64,000 nucleotides of DNA from Gemmatimonas aurantiaca T-27 (GCF_000010305.1 NC_012489.1:2301646-2365645), one strand, 5' to 3'; positions 20,283 through 29,157 are shown, counted from the first letter of the stretch. Numbers and translations are program-made. Notes: generated from the sequence alone by a model not told the origin.

Positions 20283-21182
20283 TCAGACCGCCGTGAGTCT
20301 GGACGCAATGCGGGCTTCCTGCATGCTGAGCCACGCCTTGGGCACCAGTTGCCCGCCCAGCTTGCGAGGGCCGTCGGTGGTGCCATGCCAATCCGATCCA
20401 CCACTGGGCAACACACCCAACTGCGACACATGATCGAAGAGCCGCTGCACCAGGTACGGTGGATGACTGGGGTGCAACACCTCCACCCCGTCGAGTCCAA
20501 CGTCCATCAGCTTGCGGATGCGGGGCTGCGTGGCCTGTTCACCGGGGTGCGCCCATACGGCGATGCCGCCGGCCCGATGCACCAGCGCGATGGCATCCGC
20601 CACATCGAAACGATCCTTCGCCATGTACGCCGGCCGGCCAAAGCCGATCCACTTGTCGAAGGCCTCGCGGAACTCGCGCACCCAACCACCGGCCAGCATG
20701 GCGCGGGCGACATGCGGACGCCCCACCGCACCGTCTCCCGCTTCGCGCAGGACGGCGTCCATCGTGATCGGCATGCCGTGGGCGTTGAGCACCGCCACAA
20801 TGCGTTCCGCGCGCACGACGCGCTGCGCCTGCAACTCCCGGAGCGCACTGCGAATGGCATCGCGGTTGGCGATGTGCAGCCCCAGCAGATGTAGCTCTTC
20901 GTTTTCGAAGTGGGTGCTCAGTTCGACACCGGGCACGATGCGCACGCCGAGTGCTTCGCCGGCGGCGGTGGCTTCATCGAGACCATCGACGGTGTCGTGA
21001 TCCGTGATGGCAATGGCCGCCAGTTGCGCATCATGCGCGGCCTGCACCACCACGGCCGGTGCCAGCGCCCCATCAGACGCCGTGGTGTGCACCTGCAGAT
21101 CGACAAACGCTGGCGTCGACGCCGTGTGTCCTGCCTGATGTTCCTGTTGCTGGGCTACGACCGATATCACGACTGGGGTCAC
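20283..21182 (-). CDS. PHP-domain phosphoesterase (TrpH/RNase AM-like)
   Basis: 299 residues. Metal ligands of the PHP fold are visible in DLQVHTTASDG (about 28-38), AIAITDHDTVDG (about 57-68), IVPGVELSTHF, WAHPGE, and SGGSDWHGT near the end. The inserted helical domain of the YciV/TrpH group lies between. Relatives remove nucleotides from 3',5'-bisphosphates or short RNAs. The GTG at 21182 overlaps the preceding stop as GTGA. The first 25 residues are poorly conserved in character, so a later start is possible. Confidence 0.85.
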   Translation of the reverse strand: MTPVVISVVAQQQEHQAGHTASTPAFVDLQVHTTASDGALAPAVVVQAAHDAQLAAIAITDHDTVDGLDEATAAGEALGVRIVPGVELSTHFENEELHLLGLHIANRDAIRSALRELQAQRVVRAERIVAVLNAHGMPITMDAVLREAGDGAVGRPHVARAMLAGGWVREFREAFDKWIGFGRPAYMAKDRFDVADAIALVHRAGGIAVWAHPGEQATQPRIRKLMDVGLDGVEVLHPSHPPYLVQRLFDHVSQLGVLPSGGSDWHGTTDGPRKLGGQLVPKAWLSMQEARIASRLTAV

Positions 21183-21445
21183 GGACGATAGCCAGCTTCG
21201 GGCGCGCGGGCGCTCGACTGCGACTGGCGAAACAGCGCCTTGAGCTGCGCTTCGCCGAGCTCCGCCAGCGACTGTTCGCGGGCGCGGGTGCGTTCCGGCG
21301 TGTAGCGCGTGACACGCACCTCGCGATCGTTCCCCTTGCCGGTCACGAAGATGAGTCCGAACTCATCACCGACAGACTGCGTGAGAAACCCCGATGGATA
21401 GACGTGCCAATCACGGCTGTCGATCCGGATCTGACGCGTGGGCAT
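21179..21445 (-). CDS. small hypothetical protein
   Basis: 88 residues, not recognised. It starts MPTRQIRIDSRDWHVYPSG, has a short beta-rich half (SVGDEFGLIFVTG, REVRVTRYTP) and a helical C-terminus with LAELGEAQLKALFRQSQ. I chose ATG 21445 because AGGAGG sits exactly 6 bases upstream; the TTG at 21451 would abut that site. It lies 2 bp after the stop of another small gene and overlaps the PHP gene. Cytosolic by appearance. Confidence 0.6.
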   Translation of the reverse strand: MPTRQIRIDSRDWHVYPSGFLTQSVGDEFGLIFVTGKGNDREVRVTRYTPERTRAREQSLAELGEAQLKALFRQSQSSARAPEAGYRP

Positions 21446-21447
21446 CT

Positions 21448-21693
21448 TCAACCTCCTCGTACTTCGCGCCAGTGGTCGGGCACATTCCCGGTACCGAGTA
21501 GCTGGGCCAGTGTGGCGGCGTCAGCGGCTTCGGTGAATTCGAGAAAGCGACCGGCTTCCATGGCGTGTTCAAAGACCCAAAAATGCGCCTGCGCTGCCGA
21601 CGCGCTCTCAGAGCGCGCCGACAGCGCGGCGAGGTAGTCCGCACGCTCCGCATCCGAGACGCGGCGTTCCTGCATCGACAGCGTGCGTGGCAT
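21448..21693 (-). CDS. small hypothetical protein
   Basis: 81 residues, not recognised. It is acidic and helical (MPRTLSMQERRVSDAERADYL, ATLAQLLGTGNVPDHW), with no membrane segment. The Shine-Dalgarno of the next gene is inside its last codons, so the two are probably coupled. It follows the E2 gene after a 56-bp gap that contains a GC-rich hairpin. Confidence 0.55.
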   Translation of the reverse strand: MPRTLSMQERRVSDAERADYLAALSARSESASAAQAHFWVFEHAMEAGRFLEFTEAADAATLAQLLGTGNVPDHWREVRGG

Positions 21694-21727
21694 GTTGTGT
21701 TCAGCTCCGTTGGGGACCCGGATTCAT

Positions 21728-21750
21728 ACCCGGGGGAGCTGCCCCCGGTT
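21728..21750 (-). terminator. GC-rich hairpin after the E2 gene
   Basis: On the minus strand ACCGGGGG-CAGCT-CCCCCGGGT sits at the stop of the E2 gene. There is no T-run, so at most partial termination or 3'-end protection. Confidence 0.35.
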
Positions 21751-23072
21751 CAGACGACCGCTTCGGTGACCGATTCGAGGGCCTTCTTGATATCGCCCAT
21801 GAAACGATCCGCATCCGCGCCGTCGATGACCTTGTGATCGAAGGATAGCGAGAAATAGGCGCAGGTGCGGATGGCAATCGTGTCTTCGCCGTCCGCGCCC
21901 GTGATGACCTTGGGGCGCTTCTCGATGGCACCGAGGCAGAGGATCGCCGTGGTACCAACCGGAATGATCGGCGTGCCCGTCAGCGAGCCGAACGTGCCGG
22001 GGTTGCTGATGGTGAACGTGGCGTCCTGCACGTCGGTCGGGCTCAGCTTCTTGCTGCGCGCACGGCCGGCGAGATCGTTCACACCACGCGTGAGGCCGGT
22101 CAGCGAGAGTTCATCGGCGTGCTTGAGCACTGGCACGATGAGGCCCGTGGGCTCGAGTGCAACGGCGATGCCAAGGTTGATCTGCTTGCGGTAGATCAGG
22201 TTTTCGCCCGACACCGCGGTGTTGATCATCGGGTGGCGCTTGAGCTGCTGACAGACCGCCTGCAGGATGAACGGCAGGTAGGTGAGCTTCTGGCCAGACT
22301 GGGCTTCGAAGTCCTTGCGCACCGCAGCACGCACCCGCGCCACACGCGTCAGATCCACTTCCCACAGCGTGGTCACGTGCGCCGCCACCCGACGGGCCAG
22401 CGACATGTGCTCCGAGGTGAGCTTGCGGATCTTGGACATCGGTTCGACGATGTCACCGGCCCACGGCGTGGCCGCAGGGCCATGCGAGTCGGACGGCGCA
22501 TGCGACACCGATACCGGCGCCGCGGCGGGAGCCGCACTACCAGCCGGACGCGACGTGAGATAGGCGTCGAGATCCTTGCGGGTGACCCGGCCGGCGATAC
22601 CACTGCCGGTCAAGGCGCCGATCTCCACGCCCTGTTCGGCAGCGATTTTCCGCACGAGCGGCGACGACTTGGTGCGCACGCGTTCTTCGAACGACCCGGA
22701 CGGCGCGGCCGGCGCCTTCGGGGCCGCCGGCGCGGGCGCGCTGGTGGCGGCGACAGGCGCCGCAGCCGGTGCGGCCACAACCGCCGCCGGAGCTGGGGCA
22801 CTGGGAGCAGGCGCCGCCGCCGCAGCGGCCGCATCGGTCTCCAAGCGGGCCACGACCGTGTTCACGGCCACGGTGAGCCCGTCACCAACCAAGATCTCCA
22901 TCAGCACACCAGCCGACGGAGACGGAATCTCCGCGTCGACCTTGTCGGTGGAGATTTCGAAGATCGGTTCATCACGCTTCACGCTGTCGCCCACCTTCTT
23001 GAGCCAGCGTGATACGGTGCCCTCCGCGATGGACTCGCCCATCTGCGGCATGATTACGTCTACACGAGCCAC
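21750..23072 (-). CDS. 2-oxoacid dehydrogenase complex E2 (dihydrolipoyl acyltransferase)
   Basis: 440 residues. The lipoyl domain (1-78) has Lys44 in FEISTDKVDAEIP; an Ala/Pro linker follows (about 80-125). A peripheral-subunit-binding domain (about 135-172) reads SPLVRKIAAEQGVEI. The catalytic acyltransferase domain (about 210-440) carries SFDHKVIDGADADRFM. The usual DHRxxDG is DHKxxDG here, with the catalytic His kept. The MGESIAEGTV lipoyl start is typical of 2-oxoglutarate or branched-chain E2. No E1 or E3 is adjacent, so the substrate (succinyl or branched acyl) stays open. Confidence 0.92.
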   Translation of the reverse strand: MARVDVIMPQMGESIAEGTVSRWLKKVGDSVKRDEPIFEISTDKVDAEIPSPSAGVLMEILVGDGLTVAVNTVVARLETDAAAAAAAPAPSAPAPAAVVAAPAAAPVAATSAPAPAAPKAPAAPSGSFEERVRTKSSPLVRKIAAEQGVEIGALTGSGIAGRVTRKDLDAYLTSRPAGSAAPAAAPVSVSHAPSDSHGPAATPWAGDIVEPMSKIRKLTSEHMSLARRVAAHVTTLWEVDLTRVARVRAAVRKDFEAQSGQKLTYLPFILQAVCQQLKRHPMINTAVSGENLIYRKQINLGIAVALEPTGLIVPVLKHADELSLTGLTRGVNDLAGRARSKKLSPTDVQDATFTISNPGTFGSLTGTPIIPVGTTAILCLGAIEKRPKVITGADGEDTIAIRTCAYFSLSFDHKVIDGADADRFMGDIKKALESVTEAVV

Positions 23073-23076
23073 TCGT

Positions 23077-23391
23077 TCATCCTCGATCTGTAGTAGCCGC
23101 GTCGGCGGCGCGATCTGCGCGCCGCAAACGCCACAAGGCGAGGACCGGCAATGTCACCGCGCCGATCACCGCACCATAGCCCGCGAACACCCACCACTCA
23201 CACGCCGGCAGCCCTGCCGACGGTGTGCAGCGATTGAAAAACCCGATGAGCTTGCCGACGCCCACTGCGGACATCGCGCCGCTCACCCCGCCGATGAAGA
23301 ACGTAAAACACCCCACACCGATGTTGCGCCCCACCCGGTCTTCGGGCAGCGGCGTCGCCGGCGCAGGGGATGACGACGGTTTGGAACTCAT
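23077..23391 (-). CDS. small membrane protein with two predicted TM helices
   Basis: 104 residues from ATG 23391 (a TTG at 23397 is also in frame). Two hydrophobic stretches, about residues 24-50 (VGCFTFFIGGVSGAMSAVGV) and 68-88 (WWVFAGYGAVIGAVTLPVL), with a short loop holding two Cys between them and a basic C-terminus. No family recognised. It ends 4 bp before the E2 start. Confidence 0.55.
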   Translation of the reverse strand: MSSKPSSSPAPATPLPEDRVGRNIGVGCFTFFIGGVSGAMSAVGVGKLIGFFNRCTPSAGLPACEWWVFAGYGAVIGAVTLPVLALWRLRRADRAADAATTDRG

Positions 23392-23461
23392 CGGCAATAC
23401 GCGGAAGGGGCGCTCAGCGCTCGACCGCCGGCCAGCCGCTCAGCGGAAATGCCGCGCGCGC

Positions 23462-23755
23462 TCAATAGCCGGCCTCGATGAGATGCCGCGGATCCGCCGT
23501 GCGGTGCAACACGTTGAAAAACTTCTTCACATTCTTGTCGATCCGGCTCTCACCGACCTGGTCGGTGTGCACCTCGACGAACGTGTAGTGCCCGCCTTCC
23601 ATCTTCACCGACAACGCCATGGTGCCAAGCGTGCCAGAGAAGGTGCGAGTCCGCGCATCGGCGGTGCCGCGCGCCAGACCGAGCGTTCCGAAGTAACGGT
23701 CAGCCAACTCCAGGACCACGTCCGGTGTCAGCGAGGTCCGATGAAAGTGCCGCAT
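23462..23755 (-). CDS. small hypothetical protein
   Basis: 97 residues from ATG 23755, chosen because GAGGA lies 7 bases upstream; the open frame to 23806 overlaps the lipoprotein gene. It is a compact alpha/beta protein (SLTPDVVLELADRYFGTLGL, then strands around FSGTLGTMALSVKMEGG and YTFVEVHTDQVG, then helix IDKNVKKFFNVLHRTA). No signal peptide. Function unknown; co-transcribed with the inositol genes. Confidence 0.6.
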   Translation of the reverse strand: MRHFHRTSLTPDVVLELADRYFGTLGLARGTADARTRTFSGTLGTMALSVKMEGGHYTFVEVHTDQVGESRIDKNVKKFFNVLHRTADPRHLIEAGY

Positions 23756-23765
23756 ACGGCGTCCT

Positions 23766-24302
23766 CTAGGGTTGCGGCCGCTTGGCCGTGCCGGTCGCCG
23801 AATCAACCGGCGCGGCGGGGGAAGGCGTAGGCACCCGAACCGACGTGGGCGTCGTGAAGTCGCCCGGCTCGTCGGCCGTGAGGATGTCCTGTGTCCAGTC
23901 CACGGTTTTCTGCAGTACTTGCGTCGAATCCCGTCGGAACTGCACGGCCATCGCCCACAGCCCGGCCGTCACATACATGAGGTGACTGCGATAAGTGCCC
24001 AGTTCCTCCGTCTCCTCGAGACCATTGGAGACGGTCTTGCGGTCCTGGTTGGTCGCAAAGATGCGCCCCTGCCCGCCCTGAATCGGCAGGCCGGTCTTCA
24101 CATCATGCACCACCACCCGCCAATAGATCGGTTCCAGCGCACGCGTCGGTCGGCTCTCCGGAGAGACCCGCAACACAAAATCCTCCGTCACCAGACGGAG
24201 TTCGTTGCGACGCGGCTCTGCCGGTCCGCAACCGGCCAACAGGAGGCCGGCGGCGGTGGCGAAGGCCGCGCGACGAAGACGACGCGCGCGCAGGGAGATC
24301 AT
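23766..24302 (-). CDS. hypothetical lipoprotein linked to inositol genes
   Basis: 178 residues. The basic N-terminus MISLRARRLRRAAFATAAG leads to the lipobox LLAGC (Cys25). The mature part has an Ig-like beta pattern (IYWRVVVHDVKTGLPIQGG, YRSHLMYVTAGLWAMAVQF) and a Pro/Thr tail. The domain resembles small periplasmic beta-sandwich proteins. The start overlaps the ino1 stop (ATGA). Function unknown. Confidence 0.65.
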   Translation of the reverse strand: MISLRARRLRRAAFATAAGLLLAGCGPAEPRRNELRLVTEDFVLRVSPESRPTRALEPIYWRVVVHDVKTGLPIQGGQGRIFATNQDRKTVSNGLEETEELGTYRSHLMYVTAGLWAMAVQFRRDSTQVLQKTVDWTQDILTADEPGDFTTPTSVRVPTPSPAAPVDSATGTAKRPQP

Positions 24303-25630
24303 TGGTAGTATTCCAGCCCGAGGTGGGTGATCTGCTCCTCACCCATGAGGTGACGGAGCGTGTTCTTCAACTTCGTCTGCTGGATGAAAAGATCATGCTC
24401 GGGCTGCAGTCCCGGAGCGACCTGCGGCGACTTGTAATAGAAGCTTAACCATTCCTGAATGCCCTTCATGCCGGCACGCTGCGCGAAGTCCGAGAACAGC
24501 GCGAGGTCGAGCACGAGCGGAGCCGCCAGAATGGAGTCGCGGCACAGGAAGTTGACCTTGATCTGCATCGGGTAGCCGAGCCACCCCTTGATGTCGATGT
24601 TGTCCCAGCCTTCCTTGTTGTCGCCGCGCGGCGGGTAGTAGTTGATGCGCACGACGTGCGAGAAATCCTTGTACAGCTCGGGATACTTCTCCGGCTGCAG
24701 GATCGTGTGCAGCACCGACAACTTCGACTCTTCCTTCGTCTTGAACGACGCGGGATCGTCGAGCACTTCACCGTCGCGGTTGCCAAGAATGTTCGTGGAG
24801 TACCAGCCTTCGAGACCCAGCATGCGCGCCTTCATGCCCGGCGCGATGACGGTCTTCATCCACGTCTGGCCCGTCTTGAAGTCCTTACCGGACACCACGA
24901 CGCCCTTCTGGTTGGCGAGCTCCACGAGTGCCGGGAAATCGGCCGAGAGATTGGGCGCGCCGTTGCAGTACGCAATGCCTTCCATGATGGCGGCGTAGGC
25001 GTAGAGCATCGACGGCGCGATCGCTTCGTCGTTCTCATCCATCGCCTTCTCGAACGCTTCGATCGTCTGGTGCTGCGGGCCGGCCTTGATGAAGATCTCG
25101 GTCGAGCCCGTCCAGACCATCGCGCCACGCTCGGCGCCATTCGCCTTCATGAAGTTGCGGATATCGGCCCGCAACTGTTCGGCGAGTTCGCGCTTCGTCT
25201 TGGCAGACTTCACGTTGGTCGCGCCCGTGATCCGCGTGACGTACTTGTTTTCGAACACGGCCGGCATCGGCTTGATGCCCTTCAGGAAATCGGCCACCGG
25301 CTCGAGGTCTTCCTTCGTCAGCACACCGGCCTTCACGGCGGCGGTGTAGGCGTCATCCGGAATGGGATCCCACGCCGCAAAGACGATGTCGTTGAGCGTC
25401 GCGAGCGGTACGAAGTCCTTGATCAGCGGGCTGCGATTGTCCGTGCGCTTCCCGAGGCGGACCGTCGCCATCTGCGTCAGCGACCCGATAGGGGCCGAGA
25501 GGCCGCGGCGCACGCGCTCGACGCCGGCAATGAACGTCGTCGCCACGGCGCCGAGGCCCGGCGTGAAGATGGCGAGCTTCCCCGTCGCCGGGGCGATGGT
25601 CGCGGGATTGCCGCGGGTCGTATCGGACAC
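24299..25630 (-). CDS. ino1: inositol-3-phosphate synthase
   Basis: 443 residues. The NAD-binding TPGLGAVATTFIAGVE is near the N-terminus. The conserved catalytic region includes GSTEIFIKAG, CNGAPNLSADFPALVE, VVSGKDFKTGQTWMKT, GLEGWYSTNILGN and INYYPPRGDNKEGW; the Lys and Asp of SGKDFKTGQT are family hallmarks. It converts glucose-6-phosphate to inositol-3-phosphate. The start is the GTG at 25630, 5 bp after the CDP-alcohol phosphatidyltransferase gene; the longer frame to 25717 lies inside that gene. The pairing points to inositol lipids. Confidence 0.95.
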   Translation of the reverse strand: MSDTTRGNPATIAPATGKLAIFTPGLGAVATTFIAGVERVRRGLSAPIGSLTQMATVRLGKRTDNRSPLIKDFVPLATLNDIVFAAWDPIPDDAYTAAVKAGVLTKEDLEPVADFLKGIKPMPAVFENKYVTRITGATNVKSAKTKRELAEQLRADIRNFMKANGAERGAMVWTGSTEIFIKAGPQHQTIEAFEKAMDENDEAIAPSMLYAYAAIMEGIAYCNGAPNLSADFPALVELANQKGVVVSGKDFKTGQTWMKTVIAPGMKARMLGLEGWYSTNILGNRDGEVLDDPASFKTKEESKLSVLHTILQPEKYPELYKDFSHVVRINYYPPRGDNKEGWDNIDIKGWLGYPMQIKVNFLCRDSILAAPLVLDLALFSDFAQRAGMKGIQEWLSFYYKSPQVAPGLQPEHDLFIQQTKLKNTLRHLMGEEQITHLGLEYYQ

Positions 25631-25635
25631 TGCGT

Positions 25636-26277
25636 TTATTCTCCGGGAGAAGTAGGAGCCGGCATCGTGCTGGCAATGCGATGGACGTAGGCCATGCGCT
25701 GGAAGAAGGTGATCCATGCGGTCACCGCCAACAGCGACACGATACCGGCAAGGACCCAGCCGTGGAACGCCAGACCAAAAAAGGCCTGGGGCGCCGCCAG
25801 CAGGGTGATGCGCTCAGGACGCTGCAAAACGCCCACGCGCGCGGTGAACCCGAGCCCTTCGGCTCGAGCATTGGTGTAGGACGTGAGGAACGTGGCGATG
25901 AGCGCCAACACCGCGACGATCACCATGCCCTGATTGTGGTGCACGGGGTGCGTCGCGTAAAACACGACCAGACCGCCCAGCAAAAAGCCATCGGCGACCC
26001 GGTCGAGCGTCGAATCATAAAAGGCCCCGAAGACGGAGCTCGTTCCTGTCCGCCGGGCCACGGTGCCATCGAGCACATCGAACAGGGCCGTCAGCCCGAG
26101 AAACCAACCCCCGATGCTGATATGTCCCTTGGCAAAGATCGCCCCTGCGACGCAGGTGCAGATCGTGCCGATGGTCGTAATGGTGTTCGGGCGCACACGT
26201 TTGGCTACCAACCAGTCCGCCACGGGGGCGATAACGGCGAGGTAGCCACGAACGATGGCGCTCCAGAGTGCTTGCAT
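25636..26277 (-). CDS. CDP-alcohol phosphatidyltransferase (likely phosphatidylinositol-phosphate synthase)
   Basis: 213 residues, with about six hydrophobic segments. The full CDP-alcohol motif is present: Asp67, Asp70-Gly71, Ala74-Arg75, Gly84, Asp88 and Asp92 (D-x2-D-G-x2-A-R-x8-G-x3-D-x3-D). It transfers a phosphatidyl group from CDP-diacylglycerol to an alcohol at the inner membrane. Because ino1 follows after 5 bp, inositol phosphate is the likely acceptor, giving phosphatidylinositol phosphate as in actinobacterial PIP synthases. Glycerol phosphate (PgsA) remains possible from sequence alone. Confidence 0.85.
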   Translation of the reverse strand: MQALWSAIVRGYLAVIAPVADWLVAKRVRPNTITTIGTICTCVAGAIFAKGHISIGGWFLGLTALFDVLDGTVARRTGTSSVFGAFYDSTLDRVADGFLLGGLVVFYATHPVHHNQGMVIVAVLALIATFLTSYTNARAEGLGFTARVGVLQRPERITLLAAPQAFFGLAFHGWVLAGIVSLLAVTAWITFFQRMAYVHRIASTMPAPTSPGE

Positions 26278-26360
26278 CAGGCAGACGTTGACGGGGCGGT
26301 CCCGGGGACGAACGGGATCGGTCTTATATCTAGCCGTGGAAAGCTAGAGGCCCCTTGGGG

Positions 26361-27716
26361 TCAACGGTAGAGATGGAAACGCCTGGCGTCCTTCTCGAAG
26401 GCAATGACGGCGGGCAGGACACGATCGAGGACCGCATCGGGATCCGCGCCGCCGAGCAGGGCTTCTCGAACGCGGGCAGAGCCCAGACGCTCGTCAAAAG
26501 CGGCGGGCCGCAACTGCAGCGAGTCGTGATGCACCCGAGCCAACGCCCACAAGATCGCCGCTCCGACCCGGGACGGCTGAATGCGCTCCCGATCGGTCAC
26601 CTCGATGCGAATGCCGGGAATGGCCCGGCCATCGTACTTGCCATCGCCCGGCTTGGACGGCGTGAACCGCTCCGCCCGAAAGCGCACCCCGGTCAGGGAG
26701 AGATCCTCGAGCAAGCGGGCCACCGAATCCGCGCGCAGCCAAGGGGCGCCAAAGCGCTGAAAGGCCTCATTGGTGCCCCGACCCACCGAGACGTTGCTGG
26801 ACTCGAACGGGACGAGGGCGGGATAAATGAGCGCCGACGTGAGGTTCGGGATATTGGGTGAGGGCCGGACCCAGGGAAGCTTGGTGTCATCGAACCACAT
26901 GGTCCGGCGCAGATTGCGCACCGGCACCACACTCAACCGGGTGCCCATCTTGAATTGGGCCTGAAACAGCCGCGCCATCTCGCCCATGGTGAGCCCGTGC
27001 CGCAATGGCATCGGATACAGCGCAAAGCCGTTGGTCTTGCCACCAGGTGTTGGCGGAGACGGATCGGCGATCGTGGAGTCGAGCAACGCGCCTTCGGCGA
27101 CCGCTCCCGAGAGGGGATTGGGGCGATCGAGCACCACCACCGGGATGCCGCGCCGCGCGCCGGCCTGCATCGTGTAGAGCATCACACCGACGTACGTCCA
27201 CGTGCGGGTGCCAATGTCCTGCAGGTCGACGATCAACAGGTCGACATCCTGCAGCAGACTGTCCGGCGGACCGACGGTGGTCTCCTTGTAGAGGGAGTAC
27301 ACAGGCAACCCGGTGCGTTCATCCCGGTCGTCCGCCAGGTGTTCCCGCTCTTCGGTGCCCCGTGCGCCATGTTCCGGCGCAAAGAGCTTCACCAGCTTGA
27401 TTCCGGCACGCTGGGCCCGGGAATCACTGAACAGCAGATCGATGCTGCGACGCCCCTGCTCGTCCACGCCGGTCTGATTGGTGACCAGCGCGACGCGCTT
27501 GCCGGCCACCAGCTTGATGCTATCGTCCAGCAGCACGGTAATGCCGGGTCGGACGCGACGATCCATGATCCGGCCGCGCATCGCCTCCGGAGAATTCACG
27601 TCATCGCCGGGATACGGTCCATCATTCTGCGGACCGCGACCGGCACAGCCATTCAACGTCATGCCGGTCAGTACTGCCGACAGCACGAGCAGCGTCTTGA
27701 TCGCCTTCACGCGCAT
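26361..27716 (-). CDS. namZ: NamZ-type exo-beta-N-acetylmuramidase (DUF1343 lipoprotein)
   Basis: 451 residues from ATG 27716. The N-terminus has a signal (MRVKAIKTLLVLSAVLTG) and lipobox LNGC (Cys24). The DUF1343 body shows VALVTNQTGVDEQGRRSID, LFAPEHGARG, VYSLYKE, LIVDLQDIGTRTWTYV, VLDRPNPLSG and the late SVGRGTNEAFQRFGAPW. Members characterised in Bacillus (YbbC) and Bacteroidetes remove terminal MurNAc from muropeptide chains. The frame is open up to 28430, but that part is antisense to the serine hydrolase. The gene is divergent from the serine hydrolase (starts 54 bp apart), so they probably share a control region. Confidence 0.88.
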   Translation of the reverse strand: MRVKAIKTLLVLSAVLTGMTLNGCAGRGPQNDGPYPGDDVNSPEAMRGRIMDRRVRPGITVLLDDSIKLVAGKRVALVTNQTGVDEQGRRSIDLLFSDSRAQRAGIKLVKLFAPEHGARGTEEREHLADDRDERTGLPVYSLYKETTVGPPDSLLQDVDLLIVDLQDIGTRTWTYVGVMLYTMQAGARRGIPVVVLDRPNPLSGAVAEGALLDSTIADPSPPTPGGKTNGFALYPMPLRHGLTMGEMARLFQAQFKMGTRLSVVPVRNLRRTMWFDDTKLPWVRPSPNIPNLTSALIYPALVPFESSNVSVGRGTNEAFQRFGAPWLRADSVARLLEDLSLTGVRFRAERFTPSKPGDGKYDGRAIPGIRIEVTDRERIQPSRVGAAILWALARVHHDSLQLRPAAFDERLGSARVREALLGGADPDAVLDRVLPAVIAFEKDARRFHLYR

Positions 27717-27770
27717 CCTCTCCGAAGGTCCGTGGCGCGCCCGTCGCGCCTTCCCCACCCTGGCCAACAC

Positions 27771-29087
27771 ATGAACCGACTGCGCCCCCATACCCGCAAC
27801 AGTCCACGAGTGGTCACGCTGGTCGCTTCCCTGACGAACGCATGCAAACCCGGCTTTCTCAAGCAGCCGACGGCACTTCGTGACGCCCATCGCCGCTCGC
27901 GCCTGCTGCTGGCCCCGGTGGTCATCGGTCCGGCGCTGGCGATCGGCTGCGCCAGTGGCGGCATGTCCGGTGGTACGTCCAGCGCCGCGGCCGCACCCCT
28001 GGCGCCTCCGGCTGCGGTCGCCGCTCCCGTCGCCCGGGCGGTGGCCGACAGCGTGCGCGCCGTGCTCGATCGCGCCATCGCCGACAGCGCTTTCCCGGGT
28101 GCCTACGCGGTGGTTGGGACACGCGAGGGGATCATCGCGGAATATGGGGCCGGTCGCCTGGATGTGCTCGACAACACCCGTCCCAGCAATACCACCGTGT
28201 GGGATCTGGCGTCGCTCACCAAGGTGATTGGCACCACCAGCGCCATGCTGCAGCTCGTGGGATCCGGCCGGGTGGCGCTGGATAGTCCCGTGGTGCGGTA
28301 CCTGCCGGAATGGACGGCCCGCGGAGCCAATCGGGTCACGGTGCGCAACCTGCTTTCGCACAACAGCGGTCTGCAGGCCGGTCGACTGTTCTACAAAGAG
28401 GCGACCACGGCCGACGAAGCCTTCCAGCAACTGTTCGCGACGGCGCCCGACACCGCACCGGGTGTGCGGTACACCTACTCGGACATCGGCTTTCTGCTAC
28501 TCGGCCGACTCGTTGCCCGTGTGAGTGGTGAATCGCTCGACGCATACGACGCGGCGCACATTTTCGGGCCCCTGGGGATGCAGGACACGCGATACCTGCC
28601 GCCAACGTCCTGGCTGTCCCGTATCGCCCCCACTGAGCAAGACCCCTGGCGTGGCCGCAAGGTGCGTGGGGAGGTGCACGATGAAAATGCGCATCGGATG
28701 GGTGGTGTCGTCGGACACGCGGGACTCTTTTCGTCGGCCCGCGATCTGAGTCGCTTTGCGCGCATGTATCTCAACTACGGTCAGCTCGACGGCCAACGCA
28801 TCTTCGACTCGGCCACGGTGGTAGCCTTTACGCGCGTGCAGAACCCGGCCCTGTCGCATCGCGCGCTCGGGTGGGAGACCGCCAACGGCACCAACTCCGC
28901 CGGCAAGCGGATGTCCACATCAGCATTTGGACACACCGGCTTCACGGGCACCTCCATCTGGATGGACCCGGGTCAGAACCTGTTCGTGCTGCTGCTGACC
29001 AACCGGGTCAATCCGACCCGGGAGAACCGGAAGATCGGCGCGGTCCGGACGGGGCTCGCCGATGCCGTGGTGGGTGCCCTCCGCTGA
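27771..29087 (+). CDS. secreted serine hydrolase, beta-lactamase/AmiE-like, lipoprotein
   Basis: 438 residues from ATG 27771; no clear Shine-Dalgarno, so the start is tentative. Hydrophobic stretch 44-59 leads to the lipobox AIGC (Cys60). Class C beta-lactamase/serine hydrolase motifs follow: Ser148-Leu-Thr-Lys151 in WDLASLTK, YSD in RYTYSDIGF, and HTGFTG near 400. In Bacillus a gene of this family (YbbE/AmiE) next to namZ encodes a MurNAc-L-Ala amidase; the same pairing here suggests peptide removal from MurNAc-peptides. Esterase or DD-peptidase activity is possible. Confidence 0.82.
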   Translation: MNRLRPHTRNSPRVVTLVASLTNACKPGFLKQPTALRDAHRRSRLLLAPVVIGPALAIGCASGGMSGGTSSAAAAPLAPPAAVAAPVARAVADSVRAVLDRAIADSAFPGAYAVVGTREGIIAEYGAGRLDVLDNTRPSNTTVWDLASLTKVIGTTSAMLQLVGSGRVALDSPVVRYLPEWTARGANRVTVRNLLSHNSGLQAGRLFYKEATTADEAFQQLFATAPDTAPGVRYTYSDIGFLLLGRLVARVSGESLDAYDAAHIFGPLGMQDTRYLPPTSWLSRIAPTEQDPWRGRKVRGEVHDENAHRMGGVVGHAGLFSSARDLSRFARMYLNYGQLDGQRIFDSATVVAFTRVQNPALSHRALGWETANGTNSAGKRMSTSAFGHTGFTGTSIWMDPGQNLFVLLLTNRVNPTRENRKIGAVRTGLADAVVGALR

Positions 29088-29128
29088 CGGATCTCGAGAG
29101 CGGATCTCCGGGCCCGTTGCAGGGTTTC

Positions 29129-29157
29129 TTGCAAGGGGAGCACTACACTCGTTATTT
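29129..29157 (+). promoter_or_regulatory. candidate promoter upstream of the IscA-type gene
   Basis: TTGCAA, a 17-bp spacer, then TTATTT, in the 178-bp gap between the serine hydrolase and the iron-sulfur gene. It fits a sigma-70 spacing with a moderate -10. Confidence 0.35.

Noticed and set aside
21446-21451. TTG start for the 88-residue gene
   Set aside because: It abuts the AGGAGG site, leaving no spacing; the ATG at 21445 fits the site with 6 bases.
26955-27770. N-terminal extension of the serine hydrolase frame
   Set aside because: The open frame overlaps namZ in antisense, has no signal or family sequence and is Arg/His-rich; the family part begins after 27771.
27717-28430. N-terminal extension of namZ
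   Set aside because: It is antisense to the serine hydrolase and lies before the true signal peptide and lipobox.
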